Notes under the pieces: generated by a model
What the model saw: only the letters and a program-made list of their open reading frames with translations
What the model was told of the DNA's origin: nothing
The model's database searches: none
Shown: piece by piece, positions 28,385-40,899 of the stretch
Layout of the letters: every line of letters starts with the position of its first letter
Position numbering within the stretch: the first letter of the stretch is position 1
From: Spirodela intermedia
Lineage: Eukaryota; Streptophyta; Magnoliopsida; Alismatales; Araceae
Assembly: GCA_902729315.2 (NCBI GenBank)
Contig: LR746269.1
Location: 5,487,501-5,551,500, forward strand
DNA length: 64,000 bases
Reading direction: 5' to 3'
Position numbers and translations under genes: made by a program

Positions 28385-30784
28385 TGCCGTTTCCTGGAAC
28401 AACGGAAAGGCTGATTTGAAAACGAAAAAAAACTAGTCAGAGCACCGCAGACTTTACCCTGTGTAGGAATCCATATCGAGCTCCCCGTAACTAAACGCCG
28501 ATAACAAAAGTTAAATGAACAGATCGGGAGGCAGCGGACGTAAATCCGAGTGGCTGCAGCTAGAGGAAGATGAAACCTGAGGGATACTCTAGAGCTCTTC
28601 AGAAATTCCAATGGCTCTCAACCTTCGCCGCTCCAACCTTCGAACGCCTTCGCCTGCAAGCTTCCCCGGACGAAATCAGACAATGCGAGCAATAAGTTCG
28701 AAATATCGGAAGACACTAGGCAATCCTTCGTATTCTCCTTCATCCCCCATTCGCAACCTTCTGAGGCGGTGGCGGTCTCCGGCCAGGCAGTCGCTGCGAC
28801 GTTGAGTTCCTTGACGCACGCGCTCCGGAGGGATGCAGAAATGACAATGCTCAAAGGCGAGACCATCCCAAGACCGAAATAGACACCAATTCTCCAGGAA
28901 GAGAGAGAGAGAGAGAGAGAGGAAGAGAGTGGTAGTGCGATGTTTCTGACGTTGGGCGGGAAGTGCGGGGGAGGAGCGTAACGAACATGAGGCAGGGTGT
29001 CCACGTCGGCCAGGTGGGACCGGGTGGTGACAGGGTGGCGAGCTCTGTTACGAGCGGTTGGCCGTTGAGCTCCGGCCCGGGGTTGAAGAAGACCCCACGT
29101 TCCCGACGAAAATCTGCACCTGTAGTCGGAGGGCTTCAGCGGTCGCACTTCTTTATTGCAATCCTCTCTCTCTCTCTCTCACTCTCTCTCTCTCTCTCTC
29201 TCTCTCCGGGCCCACACTTCAGTCGGACCTTTTTGAACGCTTCCAGAGCTTAAGGCCCAAAAAAGTCCCAAACTAAGCCGTGTTGGCCCATTGGAAACTT
29301 TAATCCTCTTGTGTTTTATTCAATAATTCATTTAATAATTTCGCATCCTAATAAGATGATTTATAAATCCCATAAAAAGGCACATACGCCCCATTTATGA
29401 ACTCTTATTTGGAGATAATTTTTTGGCACGACCTGATTAATGGTCGAAATTTCTGTTTTTTTTAATTTAGTTATGATCCAAACCTATAAAACAATAATGC
29501 TATATTTTTGCGTGCCTCATTTATGATAATTCTATTTTTATGACATTTTAAGCATTTATTGCATTGTGTTTATTTTTTGTCTCTAAGTAGTCGTGAAAAA
29601 TGAAAAGTCATAATTATTTATTTATTTTTAAATATTAATTCCCTGAAGGTGCATCACTTTTATAGTATATCTTGAAATATGTATATCTTATACAAAAATT
29701 AAAAACCCTTTTTATAGTGGGGGTGGTATCGAGAGGAGTTTGACGGCGAGGGGGGGTGAGGAGGAGGGGCTTCGCCGTTGAAGAGGGAAGCTGTTGACCA
29801 CGGACTACTCTCGCAGGTTGACCAAGCCCAGTGAGAGCAGAAATCTGCCCGGTTTCGGCCTGGCCCAATGTCTTCTGACCCTGACGCTCATCTGGGCTGT
29901 GCCCAGATTTGCAGTTTCGGGCCTCTAAGCCACTTCCAGCTCCAACTCACCCAGCGGGCCGGCCCCGGTATCGGGCTTCACCAGGCCCGGTTTTGGCTAC
30001 CCCAGCCTCGGTTTACCTGAATGGGCCAAAGTGCCAAAGAGTGAAGGTCCTATATGGCACTCTTGGTGGGGGTGTGATGTAATAATTTATATTATCGAGG
30101 CTTTATCACAAAAAATAGGTGTCAAGGCGGCATGTTTGACTATTGACCGCCTAGCTGGCGTCTCCCCAAGTCTTTGACCGAAACCTCACCCCGTTCATTT
30201 AATCTAGGATGCGGTCACCGAAAAGCTTTGCTCCGCCCTTGTTTTATTTTCACCGCCGCTTATTCCTTTTTGAAATATAATATTCGAAGGACGGCGTACG
30301 AAAATCATCTTTTATACTATGATCTTTATAAAATAGGAGGATTTTGCAGGCTTTGTTAAAGCGTCATTCTTCTGTTCTTCCCGAGGTGGAGGTATAAACT
30401 AGGTTATTGCTGAAGGTGGGGTAAACATACCGGAGTGTGAATGGATCTCTCAGACACCGTCGCCGGTCCCCAGGAGAGTTCGCTCTCGTCGGTCCTTTTT
30501 TGCCAGTTCGTCCAGCTCATCGCCACCTCCCGCTCTCTCTCTCTCTCTCGTTCCTGCGGCGAGGAAGATACGAGGAACAACGAGGGAGGAGAAAGGAGGA
30601 GAGGGAAGGAGGAAAAGGGGCAGTTTTTAGAGGTGGGGAGCTAGAGCTCGTGAAATGAAGAGGAATTGGGAGATTTGCCGGCAAATCATGGGAAAAGAGG
30701 GAGGGGACGAGATTGAATGAGAGGAACACCGGGTGATCGGAGAGGGTTGGAGGATCTTTTCAGGTAGCTGTTCTGGTGGAGGTG
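28385..30784. other. Divergent promoter region between CALS5 and the ABHD17-like gene
   Basis: About 2.4 kb without a recognised gene. GA runs lie at 28900-28922 (CALS5 side), and CT runs at 29162-29207 and 30534-30549. TGGGCC-type motifs are frequent at 29820-30030. A possible 5'-UTR acceptor (TTCCAG) lies just upstream of the CALS5 ATG, so a leader intron is possible. Open frames here follow repeats or GC-rich patches and show no domains. Confidence 0.5.
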
Positions 30785-32840
30785 ATGGGGAATGTGACTT
30801 CATCTGTGGCGGCGAAGTTTGCATTCTTCCCTCCTGACCCTCCCACGTACGATGTGTTCCGAGAAGGGGGAGCAGAGGGGAAGCTCTACTTCTCCGGCTT
30901 GTCGGGAGATAAGAACGTGGATGTGCATTTACTGGAGACCAGGGGAGGGAACAGGATCGTCGCCACCTTCTGGCGGCACCCTCTGGCCCGCCTCACGCTT
31001 CTCTACTCCCACGGCAACGCCGCCGACCTTGGCCAGATGATCGACCTATTCGTCGAGCTCCGCGCCCACCTTCGCGTCAACATCATGAGGTTTGTTCGTC
31101 TATCCATCAATCAACCTCCTTCCCCACGCTCTTTCCCGTCATCTTGTCCTACGGAAATCTGGGTACGAGGGCTGGTTATCACAGAGCATTCGTGGCTGAA
31201 GTTTATGCATCTCCCCCCACCGAACCGTTCCCTGATTATATCCACGCTTGGGCTTTTGAGCACATCTGCCTCGACGAGGATCGGGAGCGAGAATCATTTC
31301 GGCCCTTCCAAACAGATCCGACATTTCCTGCTCCTTTACTATGTAGATATGATTTGGAAGAGTTATTATCCCATAATGTGCCTAACAATCTCCACAAGAT
31401 ACGACCTTGTTCTTCTCTCGGGCTTACTCTCCTGATGGGTCTCAGATGATTATGAGTGTAGATCTTTCTTTAACTCGTTTCTTTATGTGGTTGCAGTTAC
31501 GATTATTCAGGATATGGAGCCTCTTCTGGGAAGGTAAATATTTCCTTAATTCATCAGCCGCCTTTTTTAACTTTTTTTTTTTTCCTATGCATACTCCCCA
31601 TCATCTAATAATGATGATAAATACGCAGAAATATTATGGGTAGATTTTCTCTTGCGCTAGGTTCCCTGTTTCATCTTTCTCAGAAGGTTATCTGTTGCTT
31701 GCTATTGTGGCATCAGAGAGAATGAGAGGAGAGCTCTACCGGTTCTGCTCCCCCTCTTGTTTTCAGCTGGCAAGCCTCTTCTCGCTCACATCTCCAACTG
31801 GGTGTCCATAGCTTTACTGGGAGGGATATGAAACAGTCTGCGTGTGAGGAATGAGGGGATATCACATCTCGTTGCCCTTGTTTCCCATATAATATCTGAA
31901 TATCTACTGCCCATCTTGAGGGAAGACCAATGAATCTGGGCTGTGCTTCCCAAATGCTATCAATATCTTATCTATGTTTATGTGGCTGGTAACAGTGATA
32001 TATTTGGGGCATCTAAGAAAATCTCTGCTTGGACAGCCTTCGGAGCTCAACACGTACTATGACATAGAGGCCGTCTACAATTGCCTCAGGAGGGAGCACG
32101 GGATTGAGCAGGAAGATCTGGTTCTCTATGGGCAGTCTGTGGGGAGCGGCCCAACGCTGCACTTGGCTGCACGCGTGCACAACCTGCGAGCTGTCGTGCT
32201 CCACAGTGCAATCCTGTCTGGGATACGGGTTCTGTACCCCGTTAAGATGACTTTCTGGTTTGACATTTTCAAGGTCAACTGCTTGCCCCAGTCCCTGTGC
32301 TCGATCTTTCCCTCTCATATCGGTGCAGTGTGTGGATGCTGAGATTGTCCTTCGATTTCTTTGCAGAACATTGACAAGATACGGCAGGTCAGCTGCCCAG
32401 TTCTTGTTATCCATGTAAGCTCCCCGTACTGTAACATCGTTCTATAGGATATGTACTGATCCAGCTCCCTGAGAGTTGAGAGGATCGTGGTTTATCTACA
32501 TCTGGGTCGACCCAAAGCTCGATTATTAATGCTCTGATCTTTCTATTTCTGTGCTGAGCGAATGGCTGATCCTCCTCAGGGCACAGCTGATGACATCGTC
32601 GACTGGTCCCATGGGAAACGGCTGTGGGAGCTCTCCAAGGAAAAATACGACCCGTTGTGGGTGAAGGGCGGCGGGCACTGCAATTTGGAGGCGTTTCCCG
32701 AGTACATCAAGCACCTGCGCCGATTCGTGCACGCCATGGAGAAGCAGTCCAACACCAAGCAGGCCAAGCCGAGTCAACAGCAGCCCGAGTCAATCCCTGA
32801 CTCCAAACACAACAAATGCCTCAGATTTGGAAAGAGATAG
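30785..32840 (+). CDS. Alpha/beta hydrolase, ABHD17-like (serine hydrolase)
   Basis: Exons 30785-31089, 31497-31533, 32037-32273, 32367-32414 and 32580-32840, all GT-AG, give 295 aa. The start MGNVTSS fits an N-myristoylation signal. FFPPDPPTY and [12 protein letters not shown] (oxyanion-hole region) mark the family. The nucleophile elbow is GQSVG with Ser148. The acid lies in GTADD (Asp213/214) and the histidine in GGHCNLE (His242). Animal ABHD17 proteins remove palmitate from membrane proteins; the plant substrate is unknown, so membrane-associated thioesterase activity is inferred. An in-frame ATG at 30776 precedes the chosen start, but the Gly2 context favours 30785. The tail after residue 265 is hydrophilic and rich in Gln and Lys. 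A CT microsatellite follows the stop. Confidence 0.9.
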
Positions 32841-32878
32841 GATCCCCTCCCAAGGACACGAATGCTGCTTCAGATGTG

Positions 32879-32880
<2 letters not shown>

Positions 32881-32924
<44 letters not shown>
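32881..32924. repeat. (CT)n microsatellite in the ABHD17-like 3' UTR
   Basis: An almost perfect CT run of about 44 bp begins roughly 40 bp after the stop codon. Confidence 0.9.
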
Positions 32925-33296
32925 ATGTTGGTTCTTGTGCATTGAGCTCAAAATGGAGGGGAGGGGATTTGGTAGGAAGAAGGCGCTGAATTGTCGCTGT
33001 GATGAGACTGAACAGTGTGAGGACAGGTTGGGAACGAAGGCTTGTGTAATTTTCTTTTTTTCACGCCCGAATTGATGAGTATATATATATATATGAATCG
33101 ATTTCTTTTTTCTTTTAATTCCAAGGTTATTCTGCAATTCTGCTGGAAAATTTAGCACTTTGATAAGGACTATATAGCAATAATGTACTGAGCTTCCTCG
33201 TCTTGCACCCCTCTGAAAAACAATATAAATAAATAAAATGCTGAGTTCATTCAGCAGAAATTTGACCTCAAAGTTGAGGCAGAAAAACAGCGCTGC

Positions 33297-33367
33297 TGCA
33301 CCAGCCGGGAATCGAACCCGGGTCTGTACCGTGGCAGGGTACTATTCTACCACTAGACCACTGGTGC
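33297..33367 (-). tRNA. tRNA-Gly (anticodon GCC)
   Basis: Read on the minus strand, the 71-nt segment folds as a cloverleaf. The acceptor stem is GCACCAG with CTGGTGC plus discriminator A. The D arm contains TGGTCTAGTGGTAGAATAG (A box). The anticodon loop is CTGCCAC between GTACC and GGTAC, and the T arm has CCGGGTTCGATTCCCGG (B box). There is no intron and no encoded CCA. A T-rich run for Pol III termination is not obvious close to the 3' end. It lies alone between two protein genes. Confidence 0.97.
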
Positions 33368-34996
33368 TGACTATGCTGAGTATGGGTACTATTCATAATG
33401 TACTTCGTGCGTGGGGCGTGGGAAGGTAGAAAGAGGAGATAGAGAGAGAGAGAGAGAGAGGGAGGATTATAATTTAATCAAACTTTTTGACTTTGTACAC
33501 AAATATATAATTGGTAATATGGACTGTCCATTCACGTATTTTCCGAGTCAGCCACACACGAGGAGAAAAGGTGTTATCCAAGGCGGTTCATCTACACTGG
33601 TGGTCCCCACTTTTCCGGGCAGCCACCATGCGATGTGGCAGCAGGGCCTCAACGGTCGCCTTCGCCTGCGGCCGGACCGGGATCCCTCGCAGCCCGCACT
33701 ATCCAATCGCGTCGGATCTCCCGCCGCAAAATTACGATCCGCTGCCACGTTGACTGTGGGCCCCAACCCCTGCAATCTGGGATTAAATCCAGGTGATCTC
33801 CACGAAATCGTTGAGATTTAATGGGTAATTACTGCCGAGATTAGAGATTAGTAAGATACGGCCCGCTGGCGTCTGGTGCTTAGAACTAATGACGAAATTA
33901 AACACCACTTAACTGATTTCCCGGATGACGTGGACCGGGCCCATTGATCCCGCGTGGCCCACAGGAGCCCCGTTCCGGTACGTAGGCACTGATGGGCCGC
34001 CGAGTCAACAGCCGGCGCTCGCTTTTTGGTCCTGTTTTTTAATGGCCCTTTAAATTCTATTTATTGCAGGGAATTACATTCAGACCAGGGGGAGGGCTGT
34101 GGGCTCCACATGATCAATGCGGTCAGCGCCTGTTGCCTGGAGAACTCTGGGCTGGGGGCAGCTCGATCGGTGAGAACCGGTCGGGGCCCAGCGAGCGAGT
34201 CAACAAAACAATATAAGAGAGAGAAAGTTTTTAGTGGGGAATTTATAAATTAGCCCGTGATAAGTAAGTAATAATGAATTTAGCCAATTGTTTTTACAGG
34301 ATTTGTACACGTGTATCATTGGGCGTACAAGAGGGAGTTTTCTCTGTCATTAATATTTGCTAAAATTGTTAAGAGAGATTGGAAAGAAAACGAAAAGGGA
34401 GAGAAAAAAAAACTCAGAAGAAAAAGGAAATATTTTAGCGAGAGAGAGAGAGAGAGAGCAGTACTGACCTAGACCGAACTGGCGAAATTCCTTGGGAGTC
34501 TTCTTGCTAGAGACTTCGCCGGTGGGGAGGGGGAGAAAGAAGGAAGAAAATAAAAGGGAGGAAGGAGGAAGAGACGAAAGGAGAAGAATTGCCTCTGGAC
34601 GTCGCTATCCCCGGAGGGGAGCTCTACTTGTTGCTTTCCCATTCGGGTCATCCGCCTCATCCCCAACCCCCTTCTTCACCACCCTAATTACAGCAGACAT
34701 CCCCCCTTCCCCATCTCTCTATCACCGTCCTCAAATCGAAGCACCATCATCCTCCATGCTCCTGCAAGCCCTCGCGTCTGTCAAATCAGTCGCTGGGTTT
34801 TCTGCGTAGGGCAGAGGTCGAAAGGTGGTTTGGTATATGTTACCTTATTTCTTCGCAAGACCGGTCCCTGGTTTGAAAATTTTGAGGTAGGGCGAGGAGC
34901 TCCATCGGGACGCTTCCTGTCGCTGGCTTTCGGAACGATTGGCGGAGTTTCTTCTTCACTTTTTTTCCTTTCGATTAGAGGGGAAACCTCGCCGAG
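33368..34996. other. Spacer and promoter of the type-B response regulator
   Basis: No gene was recognised. The region has GA runs at 33438-33461 and 34439-34459, a GC-rich patch at 33590-33760 and a purine-rich stretch at 34370-34600. The last few hundred bases before 34997 probably hold the leader of the response-regulator gene. Confidence 0.5.
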
Positions 34997-37900
34997 ATGA
35001 CGGTGGATGAAAGGATGGATCCCGTCCCGAAGGATTCTGCCCCGAGGGATCAGTTTCCTGTGGGCATGAGGGTTCTTGCGGTCGACGATGACCCCACATG
35101 TCTCAGGCTTCTGGATAGTCTGCTCCGCCGTTGCCAATATCATGGTTTCGTTCTTGCCCAGTTGCTTCCTCTCTTTCTTTGCCTAGGATATTCCTTCTTT
35201 TCGCGTTGTTCCTCCGTTGTCTATTTCGACTCACGGGAACGACTGTTTTCTTCTGTTTTTTTCTGAGATTCATCCGTGTTTGCCTCTTCTGACATGTGTT
35301 TTATCTTAATGCGTTTTCTAGTCACCACGACCAACCAGGCGATCACGGCCCTGAAGCTCTTGAGGGAGAACAAGGACAAATTTGATCTGGTTATCAGCGA
35401 TGTTCACATGCCAGACATGGACGGATTCAAGCTCTTGGAGCTCGTGGGCCTCGAAATGGACTTGCCTGTCATTAGTAAGCCTTCCAATCTTCTGGTCGTC
35501 TCCACCTGATTGTAACCAAAACAGCTCGGTTATACTGCGGATATAATTTCTTGCTTAGCATCTTCTTTCAGCGTGAATATTTTTCGAGGAACCGTTCGTC
35601 ATCTCAGAAGTGTTTCCATTGAGATCGTTTTGCTCAATGAATCGTATTTTCTGATCTGATTTCAGTGCTGTCGGCTAATAGCGACACCAAAGCGGTCATG
35701 AAGGGGATCGCCCACGGGGCCTGCGACTACCTTCTGAAACCTGTTCGAATCGAAGAGCTCAGAAACATATGGCAGCATGTGATCAGGAGGAAGAAATTCG
35801 ATAGGAAGGACCTCTGTGATCGTGATAATGGGGATGCCCGTGAGAAGCCCAATCATGTGGGCTCTGATGGCCGGCAGGGCCCTGGAAGTGAAGCCTCTGA
35901 TAGCAACGGTAGGTTCAACAGGAAGAGGAAGGACCAAAATGAAGAAGATGATGATTCGGAAGATAACGGGAATGATAACGATGATCCTTCCTCTCAGAAA
36001 AAGCCACGTGTTGTTTGGTCTGTCGACCTCCATCGCAAATTTGTCGCCGCAGTTAACGAATTGGGCATCGATAGTAAGTTTTCCCACTAAGTTATTAGCC
36101 TTTTTAATCATATAAACCCTTTCTTTTATGGCTGTCTTTAGCTGGCAGTTGACCCTCGACATGATTCCTCAGTTAATCTCATCTCATCTTGCAGAGGCTG
36201 TGCCCAAGAGAATTCTCGAACTCATGAATGTTGAAAGGCTCACCAGAGAAAATGTCGCGAGCCACCTTCAGGCACGGTTATCATTCCCTCAGTATAATTT
36301 AATTATGTACAGTTAATTTTTTTTTAACCAATCATCTTTTTTATCTTGCTTTTTTATTTTTATTTTATATTTCCCATATGGGTTGTCCGATTTTTGTGAT
36401 TTTGGGTCAATTAAATTGAAATTTGACGAATCTCTAGTCTCCAAATTTAATAAAGTTGGTTACTTGAGCAAGTATGTGAGTTATATTATATATAACTGCT
36501 GTAAAATACTACTATAAAAATGAGTTGTAACAAGTTTATAATTATAACTATAATATGTTTATAAGTTCTATTCATAGTTATATGTTTATATATTTTTTTG
36601 TACATTTAGATAATTTGTAATGCTATAATCCACTGTTTACTTATCAGATTGAGCCTGCTATATTTTGCAGAAGTTTAGACTCTATCTGAAGAGGATCCAT
36701 GCAGTGACGAGCCAACAGTCCAATATTTTTGCTGCCTTAGGCGGCAAAGAATCCTATGTAGCGATGAGCCCGATCGACGGCATGGGGAGCTTCAATGCGG
36801 CAGCAAGACCGAGGCAACTGCCGACGCTCACATCGTTCCAGTCAAGTGGATCAGCTGGTAGATTGAACAGCCTATCTGGCATTGGCCTGCACGGGCTTTC
36901 CTCTTCTGGAATGATTCAGCTCGGGCACAGCAATTCCATCCAGGACGTTGGAAAGATCCCACGGACGAATCTCCCTGGGGGGATCCATCAGGGAAGCTTA
37001 TTGAACAGGATGCCCACAGCAGTGGAGGTCAACCAGTTTCAACAGCTCAAGGCAGCTAACGAGGCTAGCAACCAGCTGCTCGGGGGTTATGCCGAATCTA
37101 CCTCGCTCGGTGGCTCTAGCAGCCTGTTCCTTAACCCCACAAGTGGCAATATTATCCTACAACAACAGCAGCCGGGTGAGGCGGGTCTCCGGCCGCCTCT
37201 CAGAACAGCGGCATTGCAACCCAACCCTTTTCCGCAATTGCCAGATTTGGGCAGATGCAGCGATGTCTGGCACGATACCGCTGCGCTATCGGTCTACTCT
37301 GCTTGTGATTTGCCACCGGGTGGTCCTCTTGGGAACAGAAATTTATCTTCTGTGCGGAGCTTCAAGGGAGGCAGTTCTCCTATGGCTTCACCAGGTGACG
37401 GCACCCAGCTTGATGCTTCTCACTGCAGTGTGGCGCCCGACCGCTTTGCTATGAACCTTACTGACCCAGATGGGGGGAGCCCTTTTCTCCTGCCGACGGG
37501 TGCCGATGAGCCGCGGGGGGTTTCCAGTTTTGGATATGGAGGCAGTTGTGCCCAGCAGAGTTTGGAGGACCTGGGGCAAGGTCAACACGAGCCCACCCTT
37601 AGATTGGATCCCTCCCTCAGCAGCACCCTGGCGAACCATGACAGTCTCAGCGACAGATTCTACGGAAAAAGAGTTGACTTTGGGGTGATCGATCAGCCGA
37701 TTCTCAACATGCCTTTCCTCAGCGATGATCAGAAGCCGGCTGGCCAGTTTCCGGTGAGGCCCAAGGACGATTCCCCCGGGGGCCCTTCCAGGTTGCAGCC
37801 ACTAGGAGTCGACCCCAACCCCAGCTCCTACGACGATCTGGTCAATGCTATGATAAAGATGGTAATTTGGCCCCCCTCCTCTTCGCTGTATACTTTCTTT

Positions 37901-38018
37901 TTATGGTAGTAGCCCTCCTCTGTGTTAATATCATTCTTCAATGCAGGAATCGGAGGATATCATCCTGATGGATGGTGATCTGAGCTGTGATATTTACTCC
38001 CTGGAGACTTGCATGTGA
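34997..38018 (+). CDS. Type-B two-component response regulator (cytokinin signalling transcription factor)
   Basis: Exons 34997-35144, 35322-35474, 35666-36073, 36195-36271, 36671-37861 and 37947-38018 give 682 aa. The receiver domain (about residues 24-140) has the acidic pocket Asp30/Asp31, phospho-acceptor Asp76 in [12 protein letters not shown], and Lys125 in [10 protein letters not shown]. After a long acidic linker the GARP/Myb domain (about 212-271) contains [26 protein letters not shown] and [12 protein letters not shown], which binds DNA. The C-terminal 400 residues are Gln-, Ser- and Pro-rich, typical of the activation region. These proteins act in the nucleus at the end of the His-to-Asp phosphorelay from cytokinin receptors. 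Overall it is closest in style to the ARR1/2/10/12 group, but the ortholog is not assigned. Intron 4 has a GC donor inside the GARP domain. The gene converges on the DUF1068 gene. Confidence 0.95.
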
Positions 38019-38598
38019 GCCCATCGCGCATGATTTATGCGATCGATCGATCGATCGATCTCCTGTTCATCCCTGCGACAGTTTCAGGGGCAATGCTTGG
38101 GCTTTATGCTTCTTCTTTCTCCCCTCATGGGTTCCAATCTTGACTCCATTAATGGCGTCAGGCCCTGCCAGAGAAGCCCTGAGCTGAAGGATTTCCATAT
38201 CTGTGTGGCGGTGAACGAGCTTTGAAGAAGGTGGAGGGGGAAGAGGGGGGGGGGGCTGAGAAAGGCCTGTTGGGTGTGAGGGAGCTTGTTCTTGTGACGT
38301 CGGATGAAGAAGACATGTATATAGTCCTGACCTTTGGAGCTCAAACAGGGCCGTTACCTGCTTTCTGTGATTTTATTTTATTTTTGAGTGGAACAGACAG
38401 ATTACAGTGTGAGACTGTCCCGAAGGGTTCCTTCTGCGAAAGTCAACGTTATCCATCGCTGTCGGAAACTTCCCATTTATACATCAAGCACCGGGTTAAG
38501 TAAGACGTATTAAAAAAAGAAACAAAATTTCTTCAGAGATAAAAGTGGCCGCTAGAGATTTCAGAGGGGTTGACGAGGAGATGCTAAGAGAGATTTGG
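38019..38598. other. Convergent 3' spacer between the response regulator and DUF1068 genes
   Basis: The 580 bp presumably hold both 3' UTRs. A GATC run (ATCGATCGATCG) lies at about 38040-38060 and a G-rich run at about 38240-38260. No gene was recognised. Confidence 0.5.
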
Positions 38599-40122
38599 TC
38601 AACGCCCTTGCCAACCCAGAAGGCGGGCTCGGCGCTCCCAGAGGGATGTGATCACCTTCTCCCTCGTGAGTGAGGCCTCGGCCCGTTCTCTGGCCTCCTC
38701 GCAGGTCTCTGTGGCGGCGTTACACTTCTCTGCCTCCTTCTGGTACTGCGCCGCCAACCTCCTCGCCTCCAGAATGGTGTAGTTCATGTGGCGGCTGCGG
38801 GACTGGGCGACGACCTCCTGGAGCTTCAGCTCCTCCGCCAGAATGTCAACGAACTGCTTCTCCATTTCCTTGCTCAGCTCAGGGTCGTTCTTGCCGCAGT
38901 CTGTCGGGTCAACGGCCGCCACAACGCAAAATCGTAGTGCATCATCATAGAAGGGAAGTCAACGGCTGGGTTAGGTCAAGAGACGCAGCGGGCTTTGTAG
39001 AAATGAAAATGTTGGGGAAACAAGGGTTGACCTGGCACGGAGAGGTTCAGGAGACCTGTGGAAGGCAAGCGAGTGAGAGAAGATTGTGAGCAAGGGATTC
39101 ATGAGATTGGACAGGAGAGAAATGTCAACGTAGCTCCAGCGTTAGAATCAATACTTCTTTGGTATCATCTAACAGAAGATCTTAGGAACACCATAAAAAG
39201 TCAACCTCGAGAACGGCGGTCAAAACCATGGTAGTGGAGGTGTGCTCGTGCTGGAGGGGGGGGCCTAGAAAAGAGAAATCAAGGACCAGAGCTCGTCTCA
39301 TTCTAATGGGGGACGGACAATTAAAACGCCATCTCGAGCAAGTGAGAGTCAATGCGGGGGGGCCGACAATAAATTCTTCTCCGGAAGGTCAACCCCCTGG
39401 GGCAAAGCTTAAGGTCATCCAACGCTCTATAATGGATAAGAGCCGAGATATCAAATCATATTATATGACATGCTCAGCAAGCCTTTGATCACCCACCAAA
39501 TCTGCTAGAGCTTGACCAGAACCACAGTGGATTAAAGGCATCAAACCGATAAATAATGTGGGCGTTGACCTTTGGCCAATCAGCATGAATCCATGTCGGT
39601 TCATTCATATGAGACTACTACAAAGGCACCTAATGGTTCCCTGCCGCCTTTTCTGAGGAAAAGCCTCGTGAATTACAGTTTTATGTAGAGAGAAAAAAAA
39701 AACCCAAGAGCCATTGTCTCCGTTCTACATGGCGATTCGCAGGCATTGAGGTGAACAGATTGGAGAACATTCTTCGTCGGATTCAACAATCGATTGATGT
39801 GAGGAAACCATTGGAACTCAACGAGGAAAACCGAGATTTCTGACATGGAATGCGCTCAGAATCAAGAGAGAGAAGCGGCAGCAACAGGGGGAGGGGAAGG
39901 AGGAGACAGAGGGACGGGGATATGACCTGGGGCGACCTTCTGGAGCGACAGCGGCGGAGGGCAGTCGCAGGCGCAGAGGGGGCAGGAGGGAGCGTTGCCG
40001 CCATTGAAGCCCCTCTTCAACCTCCAATAGAAAGCAGGCCCGGAGACGCACAGCGCCGACACAACCGCGAGAACGACGAGGCAGCACCTAATGCAGTTCC
40101 CCGATCTCCTTGACCCGTTCAT
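38599..40122 (-). CDS. Small membrane-anchored DUF1068 family protein
   Basis: Exons on the minus strand: 40122-39927, 39055-39032 (24 nt) and 38900-38599, giving 173 aa. Residues about 11-34 form one hydrophobic segment (LVVLAVVSALCVSGPAFYW) that should act as a membrane anchor. A short Cys cluster, CPLCACDC, follows. The rest is a soluble, probably coiled-coil region with DCGKNDPELSKEMEK, QYQKEAEKCN, ETCEEARERAEA and a final WERRARLLGW, the signature of the plant DUF1068 family. The molecular function of the family is not known to me. The middle exon encodes LLNLSVP and restores the phase between exons 1 and 3, which supports it strongly. A very long GA tract (sense strand) ends two bases before the start codon. 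The neighbouring lipocalin gene is divergent. Confidence 0.9.
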
Positions 40123-40123
40123 G

Positions 40124-40308
<185 letters not shown>

Positions 40309-40852
40309 TGAACCACCGCCGCCGGAGAGATCAGGCCACTGTCGCCCTCACCGCTGATACTGTAGAGGGTCCTGCGTGCCCACCTGCGGCCCTTCTCGAT
40401 GCCTTTCCCACGGGACAGAGCCGCCGACCAACCGGAATCATCTTCTTCGAAAAGGGAAATACTTTCTATAAATATAAATATGGCGGTGGACGAGAGAAAT
40501 GCGGCCGCCAAGTCGTCCTCTCCCGGCGACGGCGGCCGGTGATCCGGAGGTCGGAAGTGGAGGATGCCTTGAGGGCTCCAACGGGCCGGCCCATCCCTCA
40601 TTCATCGCCCACTCCCCCCCGGTGCAGCAAACCCTAAAAGAACAGCAAAAACCTGAGTCTCCTCAAGTCTCAACAGCTCAAATACCCAGTTCAGGGTTTC
40701 ACTCCTGGCCCACATTGGCCCCAACCCTCTAGAGAGAGAGATGATGACGATGTCTATGGGTCAGATGGAGGAGTAGCCCTGGGCCTGCCTCAAATCCCCA
40801 TGGCTCAAAAACCCAGCTCAGGGTTTCTCTCCTGGCCCACCTCGGCCCTAGC

Positions 40853-40899
<47 letters not shown>

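Noticed and set aside
28618-29148. 176-codon minus-strand open frame upstream of CALS5
   Set aside because: It crosses a GA repeat, has no domain and lies in the promoter; the CALS5 start at 28384 is supported by the family N terminus.
35662-36162. 166-codon minus-strand frame over response-regulator exon 3
   Set aside because: It is a shadow of the plus-strand receiver and linker exon.
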